Source of the DNA: Streptomyces fragilis
GTDB lineage: Bacteria > Actinomycetota > Actinomycetes > Streptomycetales > Streptomycetaceae
Assembly (NCBI RefSeq): GCF_003112515.1
Contig: NZ_BEVZ01000002.1
Coordinates: 310,001-374,000, forward strand
DNA: 64,000 bases
Direction: 5' to 3'
A program made the position numbers and the translations under genes. The notes beneath the pieces are model-generated. The model was not told the DNA's origin. It did not search any database and saw only the letters and a program-made list of their open reading frames with translations. This document shows positions 18,419 to 26,878 of this stretch, piece after piece (the first letter of the stretch is position 1; every line of letters begins with the position of its first letter).

Positions 18419-20001
18419 GCAGCCCGACCGGCGGCGGCACCTTCCTCGGCCTGCCCGCCGTCCCGTCCCGCCCGCCCTACGGCACCGGCAACCTGCGCGG
18501 CGACCGCGCCTTCCCCGAAGCCGCCCGCGAGGAGCTCGGCAACGACCAGCTGCGCCGCAACCTCGCCAAGGCCACCCGCACCATCCGCGGCAAGCGGCTC
18601 GCGGTCACCGCCGAACTCCCCGACTGGGAGCAGCTCCGGGAGGCCGGCGCGGCCATCAAGACCGACACCATGAACCGCCTGCCCGAGCTGCTGGAACAGC
18701 TGGAACGCAAGGTCACCGAGCACGGCGGCACGGTCCACTGGGCCCGCGACGGCGTGGAGGCCAACGAGATCGTCACCCGCCTGGTCCAGGAGAGCGGCAG
18801 CGACGAGGTCATCAAGGTCAAGTCGATGGCCACCCAGGAGATCGGCCTCAACGAGCACCTGGAGAGCCGGGGGATCACCGCCCACGAGACCGACCTGGCC
18901 GAGCTGATCGTGCAGCTCGCCGGCGACAGGCCGTCGCACATCCTGGTCCCCGCCATCCACCGCAACCGCGAGGAGATCCGGGACATCTTCCGCGCCGGCA
19001 TCCCGGGCGTCGACCCCGGGCTGGACGCGGTGCCGGCGCACCTCGCAGCCGCCGCCCGCGCCCACCTGCGGAAGAAGTTCATGACGGTGCCGGTCGCCGT
19101 CTCCGGCGCCAACTTCGGCATCGCCGAGACCGGCACCCTCTCGGTCGTCGAGTCCGAGGGCAACGGCCGCATGTGCCTGACGCTGCCGCGCACGCTGATC
19201 ACCGTGATGGGCATCGAGAAGGTGCTGCCCCGCTACCGCGACCTGGAGGTCTTCCTCCAGCTGCTGCCCCGGTCCTCCACCGGCGAGCGGATGAACCCGT
19301 ACACGTCGATGTGGACCGGCGTCACCCCCGGCGACGGCCCCCAGGAGTTCCACCTGGTCCTGCTGGACAACGGGCGGACCGCCGCGCTGGCCGACCGGAT
19401 CGGCCGCGAGGCCCTCAACTGCATCCGCTGCTCCGCCTGCCTCAACGTCTGCCCGGTCTACGAGCGGACCGGCGGCCACTCCTACGGCTCCACCTACCCC
19501 GGGCCCATCGGCGCCGTCCTGACCCCGCAGCTGGCCGGCATGGACGCCGCGAAGAACGACCCGAACAGCTCGCTGCCGTACGCCTCCAGCCTGTGCGGCG
19601 CCTGCTTCGACGCCTGCCCGGTGAAGATCGACATCCCCTCGCTGCTGGTCGAGCTGCGGCACCAGCACACCGAACGGTCCGGGACCACTGCCGAGAAGCT
19701 GGTGATGAGGGCGGCCGCCGCCGTGATGCGGCGGCCCGCGCTGTTCACCGCCGCGCAGAGGGTCACCGCCGCCCCGGGTCGGCTGGTCGCGGGCCGGGAC
19801 GAGGTCGTCTCCCGCCTGCCGCCGCCGTTCGACGGCTGGACCGACAGCCGCGACCTCCCCGCCCCGCCGCGGCAGACCTTCCGGTCCTGGCTGGCCTCCG
19901 AGGAGGGCGCCGCCACCCTCCGCGAGGCCGCGGAGGAGGGCCGCCGCGACCGCGAGGGCCGTGCGGCGGGACGTGAGGACGACGACGAGGAGGCACGGTG
20001 A
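18415..20001 (+). CDS. lutB: Lactate utilization protein B, ferredoxin-like iron-sulfur subunit
   Basis: A 528-residue protein whose ATG overlaps the lutA stop. An N-terminal LUD domain (~residues 70-310) is followed by two 4Fe-4S motifs, CIRCSACLNVCPVY near 335 and CGACFDACPVKID near 394, and a C-terminal LutB domain. It is expected to pass electrons from lactate oxidation. The last ~40 residues are unusually Arg/Glu-rich. Confidence 0.94.
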   Translation: MSSPTGGGTFLGLPAVPSRPPYGTGNLRGDRAFPEAAREELGNDQLRRNLAKATRTIRGKRLAVTAELPDWEQLREAGAAIKTDTMNRLPELLEQLERKVTEHGGTVHWARDGVEANEIVTRLVQESGSDEVIKVKSMATQEIGLNEHLESRGITAHETDLAELIVQLAGDRPSHILVPAIHRNREEIRDIFRAGIPGVDPGLDAVPAHLAAAARAHLRKKFMTVPVAVSGANFGIAETGTLSVVESEGNGRMCLTLPRTLITVMGIEKVLPRYRDLEVFLQLLPRSSTGERMNPYTSMWTGVTPGDGPQEFHLVLLDNGRTAALADRIGREALNCIRCSACLNVCPVYERTGGHSYGSTYPGPIGAVLTPQLAGMDAAKNDPNSSLPYASSLCGACFDACPVKIDIPSLLVELRHQHTERSGTTAEKLVMRAAAAVMRRPALFTAAQRVTAAPGRLVAGRDEVVSRLPPPFDGWTDSRDLPAPPRQTFRSWLASEEGAATLREAAEEGRRDREGRAAGREDDDEEAR

Positions 20002-20633
20002 CCTCGACCGCACGCGAGACGGTGCTCGGCCGGATCCGCGACGCGCTCGCCCTGGCCGGGCCGGGTGAGGTGACGGTCGAGCGCGCCTACCGCACCGGCC
20101 GCACCCTTCCCGGCCGGGAGCGGCTGGAGCTGCTCACCGGCCGCCTGGTCGACTACAGGGCCGGGGTGCGCACCTGCACCGCGGACCGCACGGCCGAGGC
20201 GATCGCCGAGGCCCTGCGGGAGCGCGGCGCGCGCCGCGTCGGCGTCCCCGCGGGACTCGACCCCGCCTGGCTCGCCGCCTTCGACGGCGAGGTCCGGCAG
20301 GACTCCGCCGACGTCCCGGCGCCTTCGCTCGACGCACTCGACGGTGTGGTCACCGCCTCCGCCGTCACCTGCGCGGAGACCGGCACGATCTTCCTCGACG
20401 GGTCCCCGGACCAGGGCCGGCGCGCGCTGTCCCTCGTCCCCGACCTCCACGTGTGCGTGGTCGACCTGTCCTCGGTGGTGGCCGGCGTGCCGGAGGCGGT
20501 CGCCCGCCTGGTGCCCGAGCGGCCGACGACCCTGATCAGCGGGCCGTCGGCCACCTCGGACATCGAGCTCGAGCGGGTCGAGGGCGTGCACGGCCCCCGC
20601 ACCCTCGAGGTGATCGTCCGCACCGACGCCTGA
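19998..20633 (+). CDS. lutC: Lactate utilization protein C (LUD domain)
   Basis: A 211-residue LUD-domain protein starting at a GTG that overlaps the lutB stop. Motifs such as VTCAETGTIFLDGS and the terminal SATSDIELERVEGVHGP are typical of LutC/YkgG. It completes lutABC. No lactate permease or GntR-type regulator is adjacent. Confidence 0.93.
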   Translation: MTSTARETVLGRIRDALALAGPGEVTVERAYRTGRTLPGRERLELLTGRLVDYRAGVRTCTADRTAEAIAEALRERGARRVGVPAGLDPAWLAAFDGEVRQDSADVPAPSLDALDGVVTASAVTCAETGTIFLDGSPDQGRRALSLVPDLHVCVVDLSSVVAGVPEAVARLVPERPTTLISGPSATSDIELERVEGVHGPRTLEVIVRTDA

Positions 20634-20700
20634 GGCGCGGCACGGCACCCGCGCCGCCGGCGCGCCTGGCCTGCCGTACGGGCCTGATGCGCCTGACGGC

Positions 20701-20718
20701 CCTGACGCGTCCGTCAGG
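20701..20718. terminator. Small hairpin between convergent lutC and decarboxylase genes
   Basis: CCTGACG / CGTCAGG, a 7-bp perfect stem with a 4-base loop, just before the minus-strand decarboxylase stop. It could serve both directions but is short compared with other terminators here. Confidence 0.5.
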
Positions 20719-20729
20719 CCCGACGGGTT

Positions 20730-22187
20730 CTACGCGACCACGCGGAAGGTCTCGACCTTCTGGTCGGCGGCGTCGGGCAGCAGCATGCCCGCCTTAACGC
20801 CGCTGGTGAGGTAGTCCACGACCTCCTGGGTGATCACCTCGCCCGGGGTGACGGCCGGCACGCCCGGCGGGTAGGGCGTGATGGTCTCGGCGGCGACCCG
20901 CCCCACGGCCCGGTCCGCCGGCACGTGGTCCACGTTGCCGAAGAAGGCGTCGCGCGGCCGGATCGCCTGCTCCAGCTCCAGCCCGCCCGGCGAGGGGAGC
21001 AGCACCCGCGGGGGCCGCTCGACGGAGCCGGCCTCCTTGACGAGCCGCCGCAGGGAATCCACCAGCAGCGCCTCGGAGCGGTCGTCGTCGCCGTGGGTGA
21101 GGGAGGGGCAGATCCGCAGCGTGTCGGCGGCGCCCACGTCCACGTGGCACTCGGTGCGCAGCCACTCCGCGGCCTGCATGCCGGTGATGCCGAGTTCGCG
21201 CACGTCGATGCTGATCTTCAGCGGGTCGTGCTCGTGGGCCAGCCCTTCGCGGACGATCTCCTCGCCCATCACCGTGAGCCCGTCGGTGGCCGACAGGGCC
21301 TCGCGGATCCGCCGCGCGCGGGCCAGGGCCGTACCCAGCAGCTCCTCGCCCTGCTCCACCATCTGCCGCCGCCAGCCGTCCAGCGTCGCGTAGACGAGGG
21401 AGGAGGAGCTGGTGGTGCCCAGCAGGTCCTCGCGCTGCTTCAGCACCTCGGAGGAGATGCGGTCGCCCTGCAGGTGGAACACCGAGCTCTGCTCGATCGC
21501 GCCGCCCATCTTGTGCACGCTGGTGATCACCATGTCGGCCTCGGCGTTCATGCCCCAGGCCGGGAGGTCCGCGTGGAAGGGGAGGTGGGCGCCCCAGGCC
21601 TCGTCGACGATCAGCGGGACGCCGTACTCGTGGCAGACCCGTGCCACGCCGCGGATGTCGGCGCACGATCCCCAGTTGGTGGGCGTGACCAGCAGCATGC
21701 CCTTCGCGTCCGGGTGCTCCTCGAGCTTGCGCCGCACGTCGTCCGGCTCCGGCGGGTGGGCCAGGTGGCGCTCCGCGTCGAACTTGGGGTGCACCCAGAT
21801 CGGGATCACCCCGTTGATGATCACCGCGGCGATCACCGACTTGTGGGAGTTCCGCGAGATCAGCAGCTTCTCGCCGGGGCCGGCCACCGCCAGCATGCCC
21901 GTCTTCACGGACAGGGAGCTGCCGCAGGTGGAGAAGAACGCCTCGTCCGCGCCGACCGCGTCGGCCATCAGCTCCTGCGCGTCGCTGAGCACGCCCTGCG
22001 ACAGGCGCCGGTCGTCGAGCCCGTTCATGTTGAGGACGTCCGCGGCGAAGAGACCCTCGCCGAGGATCTCCTTGACGCGGGGGTCCGCGCCGCGGCCCTG
22101 ACGGTGGCCCGGGGGGCCGTAGACCACGTCCCCTCGTCGGCGGAACTCCTCCAGCGCCTCCAGCACGGGCACGCGTGAATGGTCCAC
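20730..22187 (-). CDS. PLP-dependent Orn/Lys/Arg decarboxylase family protein
   Basis: A 485-residue fold-type I PLP enzyme. The PLP-binding Lys lies in SVHKMGGAIEQSS (Lys226), with DEAWGAHLPFH as the cofactor Asp region and YPPGVPAVTPGE near the C terminus, all matching the short actinobacterial/Bacillus SpeA- and CadA-like decarboxylases. Arginine, lysine or ornithine could be the substrate. The GTG at 22187 follows a strong AAGGAGGAGG site. It is divergent from the glutamate-cysteine ligase gene. Confidence 0.9.
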   Translation of the reverse strand: MDHSRVPVLEALEEFRRRGDVVYGPPGHRQGRGADPRVKEILGEGLFAADVLNMNGLDDRRLSQGVLSDAQELMADAVGADEAFFSTCGSSLSVKTGMLAVAGPGEKLLISRNSHKSVIAAVIINGVIPIWVHPKFDAERHLAHPPEPDDVRRKLEEHPDAKGMLLVTPTNWGSCADIRGVARVCHEYGVPLIVDEAWGAHLPFHADLPAWGMNAEADMVITSVHKMGGAIEQSSVFHLQGDRISSEVLKQREDLLGTTSSSSLVYATLDGWRRQMVEQGEELLGTALARARRIREALSATDGLTVMGEEIVREGLAHEHDPLKISIDVRELGITGMQAAEWLRTECHVDVGAADTLRICPSLTHGDDDRSEALLVDSLRRLVKEAGSVERPPRVLLPSPGGLELEQAIRPRDAFFGNVDHVPADRAVGRVAAETITPYPPGVPAVTPGEVITQEVVDYLTSGVKAGMLLPDAADQKVETFRVVA

Positions 22188-22264
22188 GGTCCTCCTCCTT
22201 CACGTCCGGTGACCGGGTCCTCGGCCACCGTGTACGGGTCGCCCTGCCCCCCGCTGCCAAACGC

Positions 22265-22296
22265 CGGGGCCCCCGTGGTGCCCCACGGGGGCCCCG
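22265..22296. promoter_or_regulatory. 14-bp perfect hairpin in a divergent intergenic region
   Basis: Positions 22265-22278 pair perfectly with 22283-22296 around a TGCC loop. It lies ~78 bases upstream of the decarboxylase start and ~83 bases upstream of the gcs2 start, so it is not at the 3' end of any gene. It may be a leader structure, attenuator or large operator. Confidence 0.6.
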
Positions 22297-22378
22297 CGCG
22301 GACGGGCGGGAACCGGTGAGGACTGATCGCGGGAACCCCCGGGAACACGAGGGAAACCCCGTCGAGAGAAAGGCCCCC

Positions 22379-23497
22379 GTGCGCACCGTCGGCGTCGAAG
22401 AAGAACTGCTCCTGGTCGATCCGGAGACGGGCGACCCGCGTGCCCTGTCCGGGGCCGTGCTCGCCCGCGCCGAGCGCGACCCCGCGGACGCGGACGTGTT
22501 CGAGAAGGAGCTCCACGGCCAGATGCTCGAGTTCGCCACGCATCCGCAGTCCTCGCTGGAGGAGCTGCAGAAGGAGATCGTCCGCTGGCGGGCCGATGCC
22601 GCCCGGCACGCGGCCGGGACGGGCGCGGCCGTCACCGCGCTGGCGACCTCCCCGCTGCCGGTGAGCCCGAAGGTCAGCACCAGCGAGCGCTACCGGTGGA
22701 TGGTCGAGCGGTACGGTCTGGCCACCCAGGAGCAGATGGTGTGCGGTTGCCACGTGCACGTCTCGGTGGAGTCCGACGAGGAGGGCGTCGCGGTCCTGGA
22801 CCGCATACGCGACTGGCTTCCCGTGCTGACCGCGCTGAGCGCCAACTCGCCGTTCTGGCAGGGCAAGGAGACCGGCTACCGCAGTTACCGCCGTCAGGTG
22901 TGGGAGCGCTGGCCCTCGGCCGGTCCGACCGAGCCGTTCGGCAGCCCGGAGGAGTACCACCGGCGCACCGACGCGATGGTCGCGACCGGGGCCATCCTGG
23001 ACCGGCACATGGCGTACTACGACGCCCGGCTCTCCGACGCGTACCCCACCGTGGAGATCCGCGTCTCCGACGTGTGCCTGGACGCGGACACGCCCGTGCT
23101 GATCGCCGCGCTGGCCCGCGGCCTGGTGGAAACCGCCGCCCGGCAGTGGCGCTCCGGGGCCGAACCCGCCTCGTCGGCCAGCGTGAGCCTGGTGAAGCTG
23201 GCCGCGTGGCAGGCCTCCCGCTCCGGCCTGGACGGTGACCTCCTGCACCCCCGCACCTTCCGTCCCGCGCCCGCGCGCGAGGTGGTCGACGCGCTGCTCG
23301 AGCACCTGGACGGGGCGCTGGGCGACACCGGCGACCGCGACCTCGTCCACCGCACGGTCGACCGCCTCTTCAAGGAGGGCAACGGCGCGCGCGTCCAGCA
23401 CGAGGTGTGGGAGAGGACGGGCAGCCTCCGCGACGTCGTCCTGGAGTCCGTCCGCCGCACCGCCGCCGAGCCCGGCGTTCTGGGCGGGTCCCGCTGA
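22379..23497 (+). CDS. Carboxylate-amine ligase / glutamate-cysteine ligase family 2 (YbdK type)
   Basis: A 372-residue GCS2-family protein. It opens with TVGVEEELLLVDP and carries the metal/nucleotide motifs CGCHVHVSV, SANSPFWQG, TGYRSYR and VEIRVSDVCLD. Members catalyse weak gamma-glutamylcysteine synthesis or related carboxylate-amine ligations. The GTG at 22379 was chosen from the GAAAGG site and the family N terminus; longer frames extend into the intergenic hairpin. A strong terminator follows. Confidence 0.9.
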   Translation: MRTVGVEEELLLVDPETGDPRALSGAVLARAERDPADADVFEKELHGQMLEFATHPQSSLEELQKEIVRWRADAARHAAGTGAAVTALATSPLPVSPKVSTSERYRWMVERYGLATQEQMVCGCHVHVSVESDEEGVAVLDRIRDWLPVLTALSANSPFWQGKETGYRSYRRQVWERWPSAGPTEPFGSPEEYHRRTDAMVATGAILDRHMAYYDARLSDAYPTVEIRVSDVCLDADTPVLIAALARGLVETAARQWRSGAEPASSASVSLVKLAAWQASRSGLDGDLLHPRTFRPAPAREVVDALLEHLDGALGDTGDRDLVHRTVDRLFKEGNGARVQHEVWERTGSLRDVVLESVRRTAAEPGVLGGSR

Positions 23498-23519
23498 CCG
23501 TTCGCCCGCCCCTCGATTC

Positions 23520-23553
23520 CGAAGCCCCCGGCCCGCCCCGGCCGGGGGCTTCG
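23520..23553. terminator. Rho-independent-like terminator after the GCS2 gene
   Basis: A 14-bp perfect stem (23520-23533 with 23540-23553), 6-base loop, 22 bases after the stop codon. There is no U tract, as is common in Streptomyces terminators. Confidence 0.8.
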
Positions 23554-23586
23554 CCGTGCCTCACCGCGCCGCGAGAAGTATCTCTT

Positions 23587-23616
23587 TTGACATAGGTATC
23601 GACAGATACCTATCCT
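23587..23616 (+). promoter_or_regulatory. Promoter plus 9-bp dyad operator of the MarR gene
   Basis: A consensus -35 TTGACA (23587-23592), an 18-base spacer and TATCCT (23611-23616) precede the marR ATG at 23624. A perfect dyad ATAGGTATC-GACA-GATACCTAT (23592-23613) fills the spacer and touches both boxes, ideal for autorepression. The expected transcription start falls at or within 2 bases of the ATG, suggesting a leaderless mRNA. Confidence 0.8.
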
Positions 23617-23623
23617 GGTCGGC

Positions 23624-24085
23624 ATGTCCGATCACAGCGCGCGCACCGACCGAGTGGCCTCCGGCCTCGCGACGTGCCTGCCCGCGCTGTACCGGGCAGT
23701 GGACCGGCGGGTGGCGCGCGAGTACCACGTGCCCAAGCCCCCGGAGGCGCAGCTCGCCCTCCTGCGGTACGTGGAGGGCCATGACGGCGCCACGGTCCGT
23801 GAGGCCGCCGAGGCGTTGCAGATGAAGCCCAACAACGTGAGTGCGCTGGTGTCCCTCCTCACCGAGCAGGGCGAACTGGAGCGTCGCCAGGACGGCGCGG
23901 ACCGGCGCGTCGCCCACCTCCACCTCACGGCCACCTCGCGCCGCCGGATCGCCGAGGTGCGGGAGCTGGAGGCCGGCGTCCTCGCCGAGGCGCTGCTCAG
24001 GCTCACCGACGGCGAGCTCGACGCGTTGGGCTCCGCGCTGTCGGCCCTCGGCGCGCTGGAGCGCGCCGTCCGCGACGGCGGCTGA
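23624..24085 (+). CDS. MarR-family transcriptional regulator
   Basis: A 153-residue winged-helix protein. The recognition-helix region VREAAEALQMKPNNVSALVSLL and wing LERRQDGADRRVAHLHLT are typical MarR. No ribosome site is visible because the ATG directly follows the promoter. The adjacent MFS exporter 254 bases downstream in the same direction is the likely target; the ligand is unknown. Confidence 0.9.
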   Translation: MSDHSARTDRVASGLATCLPALYRAVDRRVAREYHVPKPPEAQLALLRYVEGHDGATVREAAEALQMKPNNVSALVSLLTEQGELERRQDGADRRVAHLHLTATSRRRIAEVRELEAGVLAEALLRLTDGELDALGSALSALGALERAVRDGG

Positions 24086-24105
24086 GTCCTCCCTCCGCCC
24101 CCGGT

Positions 24106-24195
24106 GCCCGGCACGGAGCTCGCACCCGCTCCAGCGCCCGGCACGGAGCGCGCACCAGCCATCCCATTCCACCTCTTCCACCTCTTCCACCTCGC
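24106..24195. repeat. Two repeat families in the marR-MFS intergenic region
   Basis: A 21-bp unit occurs at 24106-24126 and 24136-24156 with one mismatch (30-bp period). It is followed by 2.7 copies of the 9-bp unit CCACCTCTT (24169-24195). No second promoter was identified with confidence in this 254-base gap. Confidence 0.7.
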
Positions 24196-24339
24196 CACGT
24201 CCTCCACGCCCGCGGCGTGCCGTTGGCGTGCCTTCGCCCTGCCCGGCGGACGCACGCGAGCCGTCCGCCCGTCAGTTCGGGGGCGGTGTCCGTGGCGTCC
24301 CCTCGTAGACCTCCTCGCAGACAAAAGGCTCGATCCTCC

Positions 24340-26097
24340 ATGCCCTCCACTCCCGTGGACTCCTCCCCGGTGGCCGCCGCGCGCGGTCCTCGCCGGGGCA
24401 ACCCCTGGCTCGCCCTGATCGCGGTGTCGTTCGGTCTGCTGATGGTGCAGCTCGACGGCTCCGTCGTCGCCATCGCCAACCCGGCCATCGGCCGCGACCT
24501 GGGCGCCGACACCTCCGAACTCCAGTGGGTGACCAACTCCTACCTGCTGGCCCTCGCCGCCTCGATGATCCTCGGCGGCAAACTCGGCGACCGCTTCGGC
24601 AGGCGCCGCCACTACCTGATCGGCATCGCCGGCTTCGTCGTCACGTCGGTGGCCATCGGCCTGTCCGACAGCATCGGGACGGTCATCCTCTTCCGCGCCC
24701 TGCAGGGCCTGTGCGGCGGCATCCTGATGCCCAACACCCTGGGCATCCTGCGCTCCGTCTTTCCGCCGCGGCAGTTCCCCGTCGCGGTCGGCATCTGGGG
24801 GATGGTCTCCGCCGTCTCCACCTCCCTCGGCCCGATCGTCGGCGGTCTGCTGGTCGAGAACGTCGGCTGGCAGTGGGTCTTCCACCTGAACGCCCCGATC
24901 GGCGTGGTGGCACTCCTCTTCTCGGCGTGGGTCCTGGCCGAGTCGAGGAACTCCACCGGCCGCCACCGGTTCGACGTCGTGGGCGTGGTCCTGCTGGCCG
25001 CCGGTCTGCTCGCCCTGGTCTACGGGATCGTCACGGGCGAGACCTGGGGCTGGACCTCCGCGGGCACCCTCGGCCTGCTCGCGGCGGGCCTGGCGGTCCT
25101 GGTGCTGTTCGGCTGGTACGAGACCCGACAGGAGCACCCGCTGCTGCCGATGCGCCTGTTCCGCGACCGCTCGCTGACCGTCGGCGCGGTGATGACGGTG
25201 CTCAACTTCTTCGTGATGCTCGGCGGCATCTTCTTCATCATGCTGTACCTGCAGAACGTCCGCGGGTACAGCCCGGTGGAGGCCGGCGTCGCCACCCTGC
25301 CCATGTCGCTGGCCTCCCTGGTCGCCTCCCCGCTGGGAGCGCAGCTGAGCCGACGGCTGGGCGCGCGGGTCACGGTGCCGATCGGACTGCTGCTGTCGGC
25401 CGTCGCGATGTTCTCCATGCTGACCTGGACCGTCGACTCGTCCTACGCCACCATGTGGCTCCCCTACATCGCCATGGGGCTGGGCGTGGGGATCGTGCTG
25501 CCCGCGACCGCGGACACCATCATCGGCAACGCGCCGGTGAAGGACGGCGGCGTCGCCTCGGGGCTGCAGTCCACCATGCTGCAGATCGGCGGCGCCCTGG
25601 GCACCTCGGTGCTCGTCTCGGTCATCGGCGGCAGGGTCGGCTCGTCGCTCTTCGGCGAACTCACCGGCGCAGGCGTGCCCGAGGCCGTCGCGCACGGCCT
25701 GCGGGAGGCGGAGGACGCGGTCACCATGGGCATCGCGCCCGTCTCGCCGGAGATGCCCGCCGGGCTCAGGACCGCGGTCGTCGAGGGCGCGGGCCAGGCC
25801 TTCGTCAACGGCCTGCACGCCGCCGTGGTCGTCACCGGCGTGCTGTGCGTCCTCGGTGCGGTCGTCGCCGCCGTCGGCATCCGGCCCCGCGCCACGGATC
25901 ATCCGGCGCCGGCCGCCGTCGCGAGGCCGCGGACGTCAGAGGCCGCCACGGAGCCTCCGACGCCGGCCGCCGCCGAACTCGGGACGCCGGCCGCCGCGGA
26001 TCCGCGGACGTCGCCGGCCGCAGCCGAGCTTCGGTCGCCGGCCGCCGTCGCGGAGGATCGGGCGGCGGCCGCCGGGCCCGCAGCGGATCGGCGGTAG
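24340..26097 (+). CDS. MFS drug exporter, DHA2 (14-TM) family
   Basis: A 585-residue polytopic exporter. The first membrane segment carries LDGSVVAIANPAIGRDL, followed by LGGKLGDRFGRRRHYL (motif A) and LGPIVGGLLVENVGWQWVF (motif C), the EmrB/QacA-type signature. The last ~55 residues are an Ala/Pro/Arg low-complexity tail encoded by degenerate repeats, not part of the family fold. AAAGG lies about 12 bases before the ATG at 24340. It is likely controlled by the upstream MarR protein. Confidence 0.92.
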   Translation: MPSTPVDSSPVAAARGPRRGNPWLALIAVSFGLLMVQLDGSVVAIANPAIGRDLGADTSELQWVTNSYLLALAASMILGGKLGDRFGRRRHYLIGIAGFVVTSVAIGLSDSIGTVILFRALQGLCGGILMPNTLGILRSVFPPRQFPVAVGIWGMVSAVSTSLGPIVGGLLVENVGWQWVFHLNAPIGVVALLFSAWVLAESRNSTGRHRFDVVGVVLLAAGLLALVYGIVTGETWGWTSAGTLGLLAAGLAVLVLFGWYETRQEHPLLPMRLFRDRSLTVGAVMTVLNFFVMLGGIFFIMLYLQNVRGYSPVEAGVATLPMSLASLVASPLGAQLSRRLGARVTVPIGLLLSAVAMFSMLTWTVDSSYATMWLPYIAMGLGVGIVLPATADTIIGNAPVKDGGVASGLQSTMLQIGGALGTSVLVSVIGGRVGSSLFGELTGAGVPEAVAHGLREAEDAVTMGIAPVSPEMPAGLRTAVVEGAGQAFVNGLHAAVVVTGVLCVLGAVVAAVGIRPRATDHPAPAAVARPRTSEAATEPPTPAAAELGTPAAADPRTSPAAAELRSPAAVAEDRAAAAGPAADRR

Positions 26098-26175
26098 GAC
26101 GCGGCCCGGGTCCCCGGACGGGAGCGGACCGTGACGGGCGGCACCGCCCCGCGCTGACCAGGCAGGAAGCCACGC

Positions 26176-26216
26176 CGACCGCGCGCCCCGGAGTGATCCC
26201 CCGGGGCGCGCGGTCG
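26176..26216. terminator. Terminator after the MFS gene
   Basis: A 16-bp perfect stem (26176-26191 with 26201-26216) and 9-base loop, about 80 bases after the MFS stop. The rest of the 263-base gap up to the sepF-like gene shows nothing else I can support. Confidence 0.8.
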
Positions 26217-26360
26217 TATCCGGGGCCGGCCACCGCCGGTGGGTGGGACGCGATCGCAAGAACCGCCCCGCCCGTTCCGCGCGTCGGTTCGGCCGAACGG
26301 GTGAGCGCACGCCACAATGGGTCCGGAACGACCATCCGGACATGACGCGGGGGACCGACG

Positions 26361-26759
26361 GTGATGAGCAGGCGCAGGCACGACGTCACCGACGAACAGT
26401 GGGAGGGCCTGGCCGAGGTCGTGCCGCTGCGCGGCAGGGACGCGTGGCCCTCCCAGGTGGACCACCGAGCCCTCCCGGTGGAGGCCACCGAACCACGCCG
26501 CCGCTTCGTCGTGCTCCGGGTGAACGTGTTCGCCGACGCCCGCGAGGTCGCCGAGACCCTGATGGCCGGCGCCCCCGTCCTGCTCGACCTCTCCGGGGCC
26601 GAGGGCGACGTCGCCAAACGCGTCCTCGACTTCTCCACCGGCGTGGTGTTCGGTCTCGGCGCCTCCATGCACCGTGTCGACCGGAACGTCTTCCTGTGCA
26701 CCCCGAACGGCGTCGAGGTGCAAGGCCTGATGGAAGGCCTCGGCGGCCCGCGGCCGTAA
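26361..26759 (+). CDS. SepF-like cell-division protein
   Basis: A 132-residue protein with the SepF core: VLRVNVFADAREVAETLMAGAPVLLDLSGAEGDVAKRVLDFSTGVVFGL. SepF links FtsZ to the membrane, and Streptomyces carries extra SepF-like paralogues (Sfl) that modulate septation. The N-terminal amphipathic membrane helix of true SepF is not obvious here, and no ftsZ cluster is nearby, so this is probably an Sfl-type paralogue. GTG 26361 and ATG 26364 are adjacent possible starts. Confidence 0.82.
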   Translation: MMSRRRHDVTDEQWEGLAEVVPLRGRDAWPSQVDHRALPVEATEPRRRFVVLRVNVFADAREVAETLMAGAPVLLDLSGAEGDVAKRVLDFSTGVVFGLGASMHRVDRNVFLCTPNGVEVQGLMEGLGGPRP

Positions 26760-26878
26760 CCCTCACGCCCCTCCGAGCAGGGGTGATGCGGCCGGCTGCG
26801 CTGACCGCGTCCCCCGATCGTAGGAAGCCGGTCCGGGCGGAACGGTTCGCCGCGGCGGCCCGCGCCTACCGTCCGGTC

